From Streptomyces sp. RB17 (GTDB lineage: Bacteria; Actinomycetota; Actinomycetes; Streptomycetales; Streptomycetaceae), in contig NZ_WEGL01000008.1 in the NCBI RefSeq assembly GCF_009604455.1, forward strand, positions 434,001-498,000: DNA of 64,000 nucleotides, written 5' to 3'. Below the pieces are notes generated by a model, which saw only the letters and a program-made list of their open reading frames with translations, ran no database searches and had not been told where the DNA came from. Both the position numbers and the translations under genes were made by a program. This document shows, in pieces, positions 25,847 to 34,021 of this stretch (position 1 is the stretch's first letter; every line of letters starts with the position of its first letter).

Positions 25847-27453
25847 GCGCAGAGCTGTCGTACACGCACGGAACCGGTTCCACCGCCCTGCTCGGCGACA
25901 CCATCGGCGCCAACCTGGACCGGGCCGTGGCCGCCTGGCCGGACCGCGAGGCGCTGGTCGACGTGCCGTCCGGGCGGCGCTGGACATATGCCGAATTCGG
26001 CGCCGACGTCGAGCGGCTGGCGTACGCGCTGCTCGGCAGCGGAGTCGCCAAGGGCGACCGGGTGGGCATCTGGGCGGTCAACTGCCCGGAGTGGGTCCTG
26101 GTCCAGTACGCCACCGCCCGCATCGGCGCGATCATGGTGAACATCAACCCGGCCTACCGCACCCACGAGGTGGAGTACGTCCTCAACCAGGCCGGGATAT
26201 CCCTGCTGTTCGCCTCCCTCAGCCACAGGAGCAGCGACTACCGCGCGATGGTCGAGCAGGTGCGCGGCAGGTGCCCGCGGTTGCGGGAGACGGTCTACAT
26301 CGGGGACCCGACCTGGGACGCGCTGTTGCGGCGGGGGACGCCCGATCTGTACGAGGACTTCTGGGAACGCGGGAGCGAACTGTCCTGCGACGACCCCATC
26401 AACATCCAGTACACCTCGGGCACCACAGGTTTCCCGAAGGGTGCGACGCTGTCCCACCACAACATCCTCAACAACGGCTACTCCGTGGGGGAGTCGATCG
26501 CCTACAGCGAGCAGGACCGGATCTGCATCCCGGTGCCCTTCTACCACTGCTTCGGCATGGTGATGGGCAACCTGGCCGCCACCTCGCACGGCGCCTGCAT
26601 GGTCATCCCGGCCCCCTCCTTCGACCCGAAGTCGACCCTGGAGGCCGTCCAGCAGGAGCGCTGCACGTCCCTCTACGGCGTCCCGACCATGTTCATCGCC
26701 GAACTGAACCTCCCCGACTTCGCCACGTACGACCTCTCGACCCTGCGCACCGGCATCATGGCGGGTTCGCCGTGCCCGGTGGAGGTGATGAAGCGGGTCG
26801 TGGCCGAGATGCACATGGCGGAGGTGTCCATCTGCTACGGCATGACCGAGACCTCCCCGGTGTCGCTCCAGACCCGCCGGGACGACGACCTGGAGCACCG
26901 CACGGGCACCGTCGGCCGCGTGCTGCCGCACCTGGAGGTCAAGGTCGTCGACCCGGCCACCGGCGTCACCCGACCCCGCGGCGCGGCAGGTGAGTTGTGC
27001 ACCCGCGGCTACAGCGTGATGCTCGGCTACTGGAACGAGCCGGAGAAGACGGCCGAGGCCGTGGACGCGGGCCGCTGGATGCACACCGGGGACCTGGCGG
27101 TGATGCGCGAGGACGGGTACGTCGAGATCGTCGGCCGGATCAAGGACATGATCATCCGGGGCGGCGAGAACATCTACCCGCGCGAGATCGAGGAGTTCCT
27201 CTACGCCCACCCGAAGATCAGGGACGTCCAGGTCGTCGGGGTACCGCACGAGACGTACGGCGAGGAGGTGCTGGCCTGTGTGATCCCGCACGACGCGGCC
27301 GCCCCGCTCACCCTGGAGGAACTGCGCGCCTTCTGCCAGGACCGGCTCGCGCACTACAAGATCCCCAGCAGGCTGCAGATCCTCGACTCCTTCCCGATGA
27401 CGGTGTCCGGAAAGGTGCGCAAGGTCGAGCTGCGCGAGACGTACGGGGGGTGA
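25843..27453 (+). CDS. AMP-binding acyl-CoA synthetase (FadD/ACSF2-like)
   Basis: 536 residues from the GTG at 25843 overlapping the previous stop. Motifs: P-loop YTSGTTGFPKGATLSH, CYGMTETSPV, WMHTGDLAVMREDGY, GRIKDMIIRGGENIYP and the catalytic Lys region MTVSGKVRKVELRE. VNINPAYRTHEVEYVLNQAG is characteristic of the ACSF2/FadD-like group that activates medium-to-long fatty acids. It shares only the fold with the preceding synthetase, so this is a pair of different enzymes rather than a duplication. It is probably cytoplasmic and feeds beta-oxidation or a related catabolic route, and is probably under the control of the divergent GAF-LuxR regulator. Confidence 0.9.
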   Translation: MSAELSYTHGTGSTALLGDTIGANLDRAVAAWPDREALVDVPSGRRWTYAEFGADVERLAYALLGSGVAKGDRVGIWAVNCPEWVLVQYATARIGAIMVNINPAYRTHEVEYVLNQAGISLLFASLSHRSSDYRAMVEQVRGRCPRLRETVYIGDPTWDALLRRGTPDLYEDFWERGSELSCDDPINIQYTSGTTGFPKGATLSHHNILNNGYSVGESIAYSEQDRICIPVPFYHCFGMVMGNLAATSHGACMVIPAPSFDPKSTLEAVQQERCTSLYGVPTMFIAELNLPDFATYDLSTLRTGIMAGSPCPVEVMKRVVAEMHMAEVSICYGMTETSPVSLQTRRDDDLEHRTGTVGRVLPHLEVKVVDPATGVTRPRGAAGELCTRGYSVMLGYWNEPEKTAEAVDAGRWMHTGDLAVMREDGYVEIVGRIKDMIIRGGENIYPREIEEFLYAHPKIRDVQVVGVPHETYGEEVLACVIPHDAAAPLTLEELRAFCQDRLAHYKIPSRLQILDSFPMTVSGKVRKVELRETYGG

Positions 27454-27472
27454 GCCCGACCGCTGGTCACCG

Positions 27473-28252
27473 TCACTCCTGCAGGCGCCGCCCCGTCCAT
27501 GGCCGGCCGTCCGGCGCGCCCGTCGCGTTCAGGGCGTCGGCCGCGTCGTTCACCGGCTGCGGGACGCCCGCCAGGTCCAGGACGAAGAGGGGGACGCCCA
27601 AGGTGTTCGCGCGGGCCCGGGCGTCGTCGGTGTAACCCGCGAGGCAGAAGTACACACAGTCCGCGGACTCCGTCATCGCCGTCAGCCACAGACACTCCAC
27701 GTCCCGCGCCGCCGCCGGGCGCACGGTCGGGTCCACCTGGGCGAGGAGCCCGTGCGCGGCGAGCCCGATGCCGTTCGGGGGCCGCTGGTCGGCGCGGCGG
27801 ATGTCCCGGTACCCGAGCCAGCGCAGATAGAGCGCGGCGACGGTGACGGCGTCACGGGCGGTGCGGATGGCGCGCGGCTGGAAGGCGGGGCGGTGGGCGG
27901 GGGAGCCCGGCCCGGCCACCGGTGACTGCGTACCGCGGTCTGCCGACCGCATACCGTCGCCGGGCGGCCGCACACCGCTGCCGGGCGGAGGCGTCGTCGC
28001 CACCGGGACGCGCAGCACCGTGCCGCAGGAGCAGCCCAGCTCCGGGTGCGGCCACTGGCCCAGCCGCCCGCAGGCGGCGCACGGCACGGAGATCCACTCG
28101 TCGTCCCAGGCCCGGTGGGCCGCCACGGCCGGTGCGGCGGCCGGATCCAGCCGCGGGGCGGTCGGCGCACCGCACACGCACGGATACGACGGCGCGGTGT
28201 AGACGTGCTCGCGCCGGCAGGCCGGGCAGCGCACCGGCACGCTCTCGGGCAT
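27473..28252 (-). CDS. Zinc-ribbon protein with restriction-endonuclease-like domain
   Basis: 259 residues from the ATG at 28252 (GGGGTGGG upstream). The N-terminus has three Cys pairs in zinc-ribbon arrangement: VRCPACRREH, CVCGAPT and PCAACGRLGQW, with CSCGT after. From about residue 150 a Mrr-like nuclease fold appears: AALYLRWLGYRDI, GIGLAAHGLLAQVDPT, VECLWLTAM and FCLAGYTDDARARANTLGVPLFVLDL. In active members a Lys normally follows as QxK; here it reads QVD, so cleavage activity is doubtful. Similar uncharacterised proteins occur across Streptomyces. It converges on the synthetase operon and diverges from gcl. Confidence 0.6.
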   Translation of the reverse strand: MPESVPVRCPACRREHVYTAPSYPCVCGAPTAPRLDPAAAPAVAAHRAWDDEWISVPCAACGRLGQWPHPELGCSCGTVLRVPVATTPPPGSGVRPPGDGMRSADRGTQSPVAGPGSPAHRPAFQPRAIRTARDAVTVAALYLRWLGYRDIRRADQRPPNGIGLAAHGLLAQVDPTVRPAAARDVECLWLTAMTESADCVYFCLAGYTDDARARANTLGVPLFVLDLAGVPQPVNDAADALNATGAPDGRPWTGRRLQE

Positions 28253-28385
28253 GGCCCACCCCCAGGCGTCACGCGGAACAGTCGAGTCGTAACAGTCGCG
28301 CCGGATCAACCGTGTCGGGACAGCGGCTCCCATCGTCCTCCTCGGCCGCCCCGCTTGTCCGGCGCTTGGCCCGTCTTCGCCTCTC

Positions 28386-28414
28386 TTGACGACGGTTGGC
28401 GTGCGCTTCTACAT
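28386..28414 (+). promoter_or_regulatory. Probable gcl promoter
   Basis: TTGACG at 28386-28391, a 17-base spacer, and CTACAT at 28409-28414. The transcript start would lie near 28421, with the TTCCG/CGGAA palindrome about 20 bases downstream. Confidence 0.55.
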
Positions 28415-28438
28415 TGATTCCAGATAGTAGAAGTTAAG

Positions 28439-28453
28439 TTCCGCGATACGGAA
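28439..28453. promoter_or_regulatory. TTCCG-N5-CGGAA operator at gcl
   Basis: TTCCGCGATACGGAA is a 15-bp palindrome shared with the hyi promoter (34893-34907). A further half-like element, TTCGCGGAA, follows at 28457-28465. In S. coelicolor the IclR-family repressor AllR controls gcl and allantoin genes; this is a plausible AllR-type site, by inference. Confidence 0.65.
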
Positions 28454-28542
28454 AAGTTCGCGGAAGTTGGATCACTGGAGACTGTGCTCACCGCGGGGCG
28501 CGACGGGAGTACGCATCCGAGAAGCCGAAGCAGGAGTACTCG

Positions 28543-30330
28543 ATGGCTCGTATGACCGCTGCCCGCGCGGCAGTTGAGATCCTCAAGCGCGAGGGCGTCA
28601 CCGACGCCTTCGGTGTGCCGGGCGCGGCGATCAACCCCTTCTACAAGGCCCTCAAGGAGGGCGGTGGCATCCACCACACCCTCGCGCGCCATGTCGAGGG
28701 CGCCTCGCACATGGCCGAGGGGTACACCCGCACCAAGCCGGGCAACATCGGCGTCTGCATCGGCACCTCCGGCCCGGCCGGCACCGACATGATCACCGGC
28801 CTGTACTCGGCCATCGGCGACTCCGTCCCGATCCTGTGCATCACGGGCCAGGCGCCCACCCACGTGATCCACAAGGAGGACTTCCAGGCCGTCGACATCG
28901 CCTCGATCGCCAAGCCGGTCACGAAGATGGCGGTCACCGTCCTGGAGGCGGCGCAGGTCCCCGGCGTCTTCCAGCAGGCCTTCCACCTGATGCGCTCCGG
29001 CCGTCCCGGCCCTGTCCTGATCGACCTGCCGATCGACGTCCAGCTCACCGAGATCGAGTTCGACCCGGAGACGTACGAGCCGCTGCCCGTCTACAAGCCG
29101 GCCGCGACCCGCGCCCAGATCGAGAAGGCGATCTCCTTCCTCCTGGCGTCCGAGCGCCCCGTGATCGTCGCGGGCGGCGGCATCCTCGGCGCCGACGCGG
29201 CCGACCTGCTGGTGGAGTTCGCTGAGCTGACCCGGACCCCGGTCATCCCCACCCTGATGGGCTGGGGCGCGCTGCCCGACGACCACGAGCTGAACGCCGG
29301 CATGGTCGGCGTCCAGACCTCGCACCGCTACGGCAACGCGAACTTCCTGGAGTCCGACTTCGTCCTCGGCATCGGCAACCGCTGGGCCAACCGCCACACC
29401 GGCTACAAGCTCGACGTCTACCGCGGCGACCGCAAGTTCGTCCACGTCGACATCGAGCCCACCCAGATCGGCAAGATCTTCCCGCCGGACTACGGTGTCG
29501 TCTCCGACGCCAAGGCGGCGCTGGAGCTGTTCGTGGAGGTCGCGAAGGAGCTGAAGGCCGAGGGCAAGCTCCCCGACCGCGCCGAATGGGTGGCCTCCAC
29601 CCAGGAGCGCAAGGCGTCCTTGCTGCGCCGTACGCACTTCGACAACGTGCCCATGAAGCCGCAGCGCGTGTACGAGGAGATGAACAAGGCCTTCGGCCCG
29701 GACACCCGGTACGTCACCACCATCGGCCTCTCCCAGATCGCCGGCGCGCAGATGCTGCACGTCTACAAGCCGCGGCACTGGATCAACTGCGGCCAGGCCG
29801 GCCCGCTCGGCTGGACCATCCCGGCCGCGATCGGCGTCGCCAAGGCCGACCCGGACTCCCCGGTGGTCGCCCTCTCCGGCGACTACGACTTCCAGTTCCT
29901 GATCGAGGAGCTGGCGGTCGCCGCCCAGCACCGGATCCCGTACGTCCACGTGCTGGTGAACAACGCCTACCTGGGCCTGATCCGGCAGGCGCAGATCGGC
30001 CTGGACATCAACTTCCAGGTCAACCTGGAGTTCGAGAACATCAACACGCCCGAGATCGGCGTCTACGGCGTCGATCACGTCAAGGTCGCCGAGGGCCTGG
30101 GCTGCAAGGCGATCCGGGTCAGCGAGCCGGACCAGCTGGGCGCGGCGTTCGAGCAGGCGAAGAAGCTGGCCGCGGAGTACCGGGTGCCGGTCGTCGTCGA
30201 GGCGATCCTGGAGCGGATCACCAACATCTCGATGAGCCGCACCATGGACATCAGCGACATCTCCGAGTTCGAGGAGCTGGCCACCGAGCCGGGCCACGCG
30301 CCGACGTCGATCAAGCCGCTGAAGGTCTGA
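28543..30330 (+). CDS. gcl: Glyoxylate carboligase
   Basis: 595 residues, the full family length. It is a thiamine diphosphate enzyme joining two glyoxylate molecules into tartronate semialdehyde and CO2. The N-terminal PYR domain has LARHVEGASHMAEGY: Val stands where other ThDP enzymes carry the catalytic Glu, the known hallmark of Gcl. The PP domain shows SGDYDFQFLIEELAVAAQHR and LVNNAYLGLIRQAQ (metal and diphosphate binding). The product goes to GlxR (33089-33979). The gene has a GGAGTACTCG ribosome site, its own promoter with an operator, and a strong terminator just after it. Confidence 0.97.
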   Translation: MARMTAARAAVEILKREGVTDAFGVPGAAINPFYKALKEGGGIHHTLARHVEGASHMAEGYTRTKPGNIGVCIGTSGPAGTDMITGLYSAIGDSVPILCITGQAPTHVIHKEDFQAVDIASIAKPVTKMAVTVLEAAQVPGVFQQAFHLMRSGRPGPVLIDLPIDVQLTEIEFDPETYEPLPVYKPAATRAQIEKAISFLLASERPVIVAGGGILGADAADLLVEFAELTRTPVIPTLMGWGALPDDHELNAGMVGVQTSHRYGNANFLESDFVLGIGNRWANRHTGYKLDVYRGDRKFVHVDIEPTQIGKIFPPDYGVVSDAKAALELFVEVAKELKAEGKLPDRAEWVASTQERKASLLRRTHFDNVPMKPQRVYEEMNKAFGPDTRYVTTIGLSQIAGAQMLHVYKPRHWINCGQAGPLGWTIPAAIGVAKADPDSPVVALSGDYDFQFLIEELAVAAQHRIPYVHVLVNNAYLGLIRQAQIGLDINFQVNLEFENINTPEIGVYGVDHVKVAEGLGCKAIRVSEPDQLGAAFEQAKKLAAEYRVPVVVEAILERITNISMSRTMDISDISEFEELATEPGHAPTSIKPLKV

Positions 30331-30358
30331 TCAGGTCCGACCCCACGGCCACGCACAC

Positions 30359-30393
30359 GAAGGGCGGCCCGTCCTCAGGACGGGCCGCCCTTC
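30359..30393 (+). terminator. gcl terminator hairpin
   Basis: A 35-base perfect inverted repeat with 17-bp arms around a single C, starting 29 bp after the gcl stop codon. It has no U-tract but is very stable, and it also faces the small minus-strand gene at 30585. Confidence 0.85.
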
Positions 30394-30584
30394 CGCGTCC
30401 CCCGTGCCATCCCCCGTGTGTCCCCGTTGTGTCCCCCGTGATGGGGCCCGCCGCCCCCGTGCCGGCGGGTCCCTGTGCCCCTAATCTGCCCGACCGCGGG
30501 GGCAGTTGAAGCCTCAGCCGTGGTGTTCAGAGGTTGATTTGAGGATGGCGTAGCCCGCCTACGACCGCTGCCGTACACCAGCCG

Positions 30585-30818
30585 CTACAGCTCGTGTTCC
30601 GACAGTCCCGGCCAGTCGTCGGGCCCACCGCCCTGCCACTCGATGAGATCGCTCTCCTCCACCTCGATCCGGTCCAGATCGGCCAGCCGCAGGATCTCCA
30701 CGACATCGTCCAGATGCGAGGCGATCCCCAGGGTCACCTCCCCCTCGGTGACCCGCCGGGAGCCGTCCAGCGCCGGGGAGTGGACCACGATGTGCGGGTA
30801 GTGCGTCGGATTGCCCAT
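30585..30818 (-). CDS. Small conserved-looking protein of unknown function
   Basis: 77 residues from the ATG at 30818; longer frames run on upstream but without a start site that makes sense. It is acidic, with VTLGIASHLDDVVEILRLAD followed by an Asp/Glu/Trp-rich tail (IEWQGGGPDDWP). No known domain is recognised, and no membrane or export signal is seen. It lies between gcl and catalase, which may link it to glyoxylate metabolism, but it has no visible operon partner. Confidence 0.6.
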   Translation of the reverse strand: MGNPTHYPHIVVHSPALDGSRRVTEGEVTLGIASHLDDVVEILRLADLDRIEVEESDLIEWQGGGPDDWPGLSEHEL

Positions 30819-31085
30819 GGCTTCAGCGTGCGACGCGGGGTGCGTTCTCGCACGCCGGTCGCGGCCCGTGGAGGGCCGTCGTTGTGCGGCGGGGCGACGG
30901 CGGGATGCCGATGACCAGCCGGACAGCGGTGGCCACGGCGCGCACCGCGCTGCTCTCGCTGCAGTCCTCCGGCCTGACCAAGCCGCCCGGCGGGATCGTC
31001 GACAGCGTCCAGCACCTGTACGGCGGAGACTTCGGGAGAGCCGTTCCGGCTGACGGGCGGGTGTGCGGAGAAGCGCCCACAACGC

Positions 31086-31130
31086 CGAACGCTCCCCCGC
31101 CGGAGGGATCGAGTCGGCGTAGGGAGCGTT
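31086..31130. terminator. Inverted repeat downstream of catalase
   Basis: GAACGCTCCC at 31086-31095 pairs with GGGAGCGTTC at 31121-31130 across a 25-base loop. It may end transcripts from the catalase gene, which reads towards it. Confidence 0.4.
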
Positions 31131-31201
31131 CTGCGTGATGGCCGTCCGACGGCGCGAGGCTGGGCGCGACAGGTCGTTCGCGCCGCCGGACGGGGTCGGG
31201 G

Positions 31202-31219
31202 AGCCCCCGTGAGGGGGCT
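31202..31219. terminator. GNRA-loop hairpin downstream of catalase
   Basis: AGCCCCC-GTGA-GGGGGCT forms a 7-bp stem with a GTGA tetraloop, a very stable RNA hairpin when transcribed from the plus strand. A second hairpin with 5 + 6 bp stems lies at 31248-31283, nearer the catalase stop. Confidence 0.45.
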
Positions 31220-31448
31220 GGGTGGGACCGTGGTGGGTGCGACGGAGCCGGGGCCCTTCCCTCTGGTCGAGAAGGGGACCCGGTCCTTCACCACCGCACT
31301 GGCTCGCACTCCGCCACGGTCCTCGCCCTGCCCGCGCCCACCGCCGTACGGCCACCCCTCATCCGGGCCGTCCGGCGTGCCGCGCGGGCCGCGTACGGGG
31401 ACCCTGACCTCCCGTCAGGTCCCGCACGCTGCTTGCGGGTTACTGGTC

Positions 31449-32927
31449 TCAGTCCTCGCGCAGGGCGCGGACCGCCTCCTCCACGCGCTTGCCGTACTCG
31501 GGGTCGGCGGCGTGGAAGTGGGCCAGGTTCTTCTCGATCACGTCGTCGCGGGAGACCTGCGAGAGGCCGCCGGCGATGTTCGCGATCAGGCGGGACTTCT
31601 CCTCCGCGGACATCAGGCGGTACAGCTCGCCCGCCTGGTAGAAGTCGTCGTCCTTGGTGTGCAGCGGCGCGGAGTGGTTGCCCGTGTGGCCCGACACCGC
31701 CAGCGGGGCGGACAGGGGGCGGCCGGTCTCCACCGGGCCGTCGTAGGAGTTCGGCTCGTAGTTCTTCGCACCCCGGCCCTGGGCGTTGAGCGCCATGTAG
31801 CCGTCGCGGCCGTAGTTCCGGGCGCCGCCCGGGACCGCCTTCGGGGAGTTGACGGGCAGCAGGGTGTGGTTGACGCCCAGGCGGTAGCGGTGCGCGTCCG
31901 CGTAGGCGAACAGCCGGCCCTGGAGCATCTTGTCGGGGGAGGGACCGACGCCCGGCACGAAGTTGTTCGGGGAGAACGCGGCCTGCTCGACCTCGGCGAA
32001 GACGTTGTCCGGGTTGCGGTCCAGCACCAGCCGGCCCACGCGCTGCAGCGGGTAGTCCTTGTGCGGCCACACCTTGGTCAGGTCGAAGGGGTTGAAGCGG
32101 TAGTCCGCCGCCTCGGCCGCCGGCATCAGCTGGACGTACAGGGTCCAGGACGGGTGCACGCCCCGCTCGATGGCCTGCAGCAGGTCCGTCTGGTGGGAGT
32201 TCGGGTCCGTGCCCGCGAGCTCCGCGGCCTGCTCGGAGGACAGGCTGCGGATGCCCTGGTTCGTCTTGAAGTGGTACTTGACGAAGAAGGCCTCGCCGTC
32301 GGCGTTCGTCCACTGGTAGGTGTGCGAGCCGTAGCCGTTCATGTGCCGGTACGACGCCGGGATGCCGCGGTCGCCCATCAGCCAGGTCACCTGGTGCGTG
32401 GCCTCGGGGGCGTGCGCCCAGAAGTCCCAGACGTTGTCCGGCTCCTGACGGCCCGTGAACGGGTCGCGCTTCTGCGAGTGGATGAAGTCGGGGAACTTGA
32501 TCGGGTCCTTGATGAAGAACACCGGGGTGTTGTTGCCGACGAGGTCGTAGTTGCCCTCCTCGGTGTAGAACTTCACCGCGAAGCCGCGCGGGTCACGGAC
32601 GGCGTCCGCGCCGCCGAGGGAGTCGGCGACCGTGGAGAAGCGCACGAACACCTCGGTGCGCTTGCCGATCGCGCTCAGGAAGTCGGCGTGGGTGAAGCCG
32701 GTGACGTCGTCGGTCACCTCGAAGTGGCCGTACGCGCCGGAGCCACGGGCGTGCACCACGCGCTCCGGGATGCGCTCGCGGTTGAAGCGCGCGAGCTTCT
32801 CCAGGAGGTGCTGGTCCTGGATCAGGAGCGGGCCGCCGACGCCGGCGGAGGCGGAATTCTGGTTGTCTGCGACCGGGGCGCCGGACTCCGTGGTGAGAGT
32901 TCGCGCCGTGAGCACGCGCTTCGACAT
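31449..32927 (-). CDS. Catalase (monofunctional heme, small-subunit clade)
   Basis: 492 residues. It splits hydrogen peroxide to water and oxygen. Conserved elements include RIPERVVHARGSGAYGHFEV with the distal His, VRFSTVADSLGGADAVRDPRG, and the distal Asn within GNNTPVFFIKDP. The proximal heme Tyr motif is FAYADAHRYRLG. The length fits clade 3 catalases without the C-terminal flavodoxin-like domain. It sits between gcl and glxR in the urate/glyoxylate region and shares a TCAACA-N3-TGTTGA promoter operator with uraD, so it probably serves to remove uricase-derived peroxide. The ribosome site is GGAAGG. Confidence 0.96.
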   Translation of the reverse strand: MSKRVLTARTLTTESGAPVADNQNSASAGVGGPLLIQDQHLLEKLARFNRERIPERVVHARGSGAYGHFEVTDDVTGFTHADFLSAIGKRTEVFVRFSTVADSLGGADAVRDPRGFAVKFYTEEGNYDLVGNNTPVFFIKDPIKFPDFIHSQKRDPFTGRQEPDNVWDFWAHAPEATHQVTWLMGDRGIPASYRHMNGYGSHTYQWTNADGEAFFVKYHFKTNQGIRSLSSEQAAELAGTDPNSHQTDLLQAIERGVHPSWTLYVQLMPAAEAADYRFNPFDLTKVWPHKDYPLQRVGRLVLDRNPDNVFAEVEQAAFSPNNFVPGVGPSPDKMLQGRLFAYADAHRYRLGVNHTLLPVNSPKAVPGGARNYGRDGYMALNAQGRGAKNYEPNSYDGPVETGRPLSAPLAVSGHTGNHSAPLHTKDDDFYQAGELYRLMSAEEKSRLIANIAGGLSQVSRDDVIEKNLAHFHAADPEYGKRVEEAVRALRED

Positions 32928-32950
32928 CGTGGACCTTCCGTGCGAGTGTC

Positions 32951-32970
32951 AGCGGAAATCAATTTCCGCT
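32951..32970. promoter_or_regulatory. 20-bp palindrome near the catalase start
   Basis: AGCGGAAAT-CA-ATTTCCGCT, 9-bp arms around two bases. It lies just after the predicted -10 element (32977-32982) and so at or after the transcript start. The half-sites CGGAA/TTCCG are those of the gcl and hyi boxes but turned outward, so a different protein or mode of binding is likely. Confidence 0.55.
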
Positions 32971-32976
32971 TTGTGG

Positions 32977-33005
32977 AGCCTAAGAGTGGGCGGTCTGAGC
33001 GTCAA
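32977..33005 (-). promoter_or_regulatory. Probable catalase promoter
   Basis: On the minus strand TTGACG (33005-33000), a 17-base spacer and TAGGCT (32982-32977). The -35 element is formed by one arm of the TCAACA/TGTTGA palindrome. Confidence 0.6.
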
Positions 33006-33016
33006 CAATTTGTTGA
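33002..33016. promoter_or_regulatory. TCAACA-N3-TGTTGA operator at catalase
   Basis: TCAACA-ATT-TGTTGA overlaps the -35 element. The same layout occurs before uraD (35718-35732), with the same TGTTGACG edge. Binding here would exclude RNA polymerase, so a repressor is likely. Confidence 0.65.
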
Positions 33017-33088
33017 AGGTGATTCCGGGCCGCGGCGCCGCCTGGGCGCGACAGGACAGGTGTCAGCGGCGCCGCGGCCCGGAAGTCT

Positions 33089-33979
33089 CTACAGCTGAGC
33101 GCCGGAGAGGCGCTCGACCGCCCGCAGCAGGGCCGAGTGGTCCAGGCCGCCGTCACCCTGGGCGCGCAGCGAGGCGACCAGCTGGGCGACCACGGCGCCG
33201 ACCGGCAGGGCGGCGCCGACGTTGCGGGCGGCGTCGGTGACGATGCCCATGTCCTTGTGGTGCAGGTCGATGCGGAAGCCCGGCTTGAAGTCGCGGTTCA
33301 GGAAGTTGTCCTTCTTGCGGGTCAGCACGGTCGAGCCGGCCAGGCCGCCGTTGAGGACGTCCAGCGCGGCCGCGAGGTCCACGCCCGACTTCTCCAGGAA
33401 GACCACGGCCTCGGCGCACGCCTGGATGTTCACGGCGACGATCAGCTGGTTGGCCGCCTTCACGGTCTGGCCGGAGCCGTGCGGGCCGCACAGCACGATG
33501 GTCCTGCCGAGTGCCTCGAAGATCGGCCTGGCCTGGTCGAAGTCGGCCTGCTCGCCGCCGACCATGATCGACAGCACGGCCTCGACGGCGCCGGCCTCAC
33601 CGCCGGACACCGGGGCGTCCAGCACCCGGATGCCCTTGTCCTTGGCGGCCCTCGCGAGGTCCACGGAGGTCTGCGGGGTGATCGAGGACATGTCGATCAG
33701 CAGGGCGCCCTGCTTGGCGTTCTCCAGGATGCCGTCCGGGCCGTAGGCGATGGCCTCGACCTGCGGGGAGGCGGGCACCATGGTGATGACCACGTCGGCG
33801 TCGCGCACGGCCTCGGCGATGGAGGCGGCCGCGGTGCCGCCGGCGGCGGCCAGGCGGTCCAGCTTGTCCTGCTCCAGGGTGAAGCCGGTGACGCTGTATC
33901 CCGCCTTGATCAGGTTCTCCGACATGGGGGAGCCCATGATGCCGAGGCCGATCCACGCGATCTTGGGAAGAGTGCTCAT
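33089..33979 (-). CDS. glxR: 2-hydroxy-3-oxopropionate (tartronate semialdehyde) reductase
   Basis: 296 residues of the beta-hydroxyacid dehydrogenase family. The NAD(P)-binding motif is GLGIMGSPMSENLIKAGY, the substrate-binding DAPVSGGEAGAVE lies near 115, and the catalytic Lys is in GSGQTVKAANQLIVAVNIQA. It reduces tartronate semialdehyde made by Gcl to D-glycerate. It follows hyi by 42 bp on the same strand and should be transcribed with it from the promoter at 34928-34957. The length is normal, with a start context that is weak in Shine-Dalgarno terms. Confidence 0.95.
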   Translation of the reverse strand: MSTLPKIAWIGLGIMGSPMSENLIKAGYSVTGFTLEQDKLDRLAAAGGTAAASIAEAVRDADVVITMVPASPQVEAIAYGPDGILENAKQGALLIDMSSITPQTSVDLARAAKDKGIRVLDAPVSGGEAGAVEAVLSIMVGGEQADFDQARPIFEALGRTIVLCGPHGSGQTVKAANQLIVAVNIQACAEAVVFLEKSGVDLAAALDVLNGGLAGSTVLTRKKDNFLNRDFKPGFRIDLHHKDMGIVTDAARNVGAALPVGAVVAQLVASLRAQGDGGLDHSALLRAVERLSGAQL

Positions 33980-34021
33980 GACTAGGGGTGCCTCTCTAAC
34001 TGCTCTGCAAAGTCGGGGGGT

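Larger units (their letters stand above)
30819..31448. other. 630-bp gene-free stretch with hairpins
   Basis: No frame here has convincing coding features. It holds several inverted repeats on the 3' side of the catalase gene (31086-31130, 31202-31219 and 31248-31283). A short plus-strand stretch near 30935-31040 reads RTALLSLQSSGLTKPPGGIV.., which could be debris of a gene but matches nothing I recognise. Confidence 0.6.

Noticed and set aside
24059..25987. Upstream extension of the GAF-LuxR frame
   Set aside because: It overlaps two acyl-CoA synthetase genes antisense, and the GTG at 24058 has a ribosome site.
30884..31138. Short plus-strand frame downstream of catalase (84 codons)
   Set aside because: No ribosome site, no family match, and it spans a hairpin; treated as gene-free DNA.
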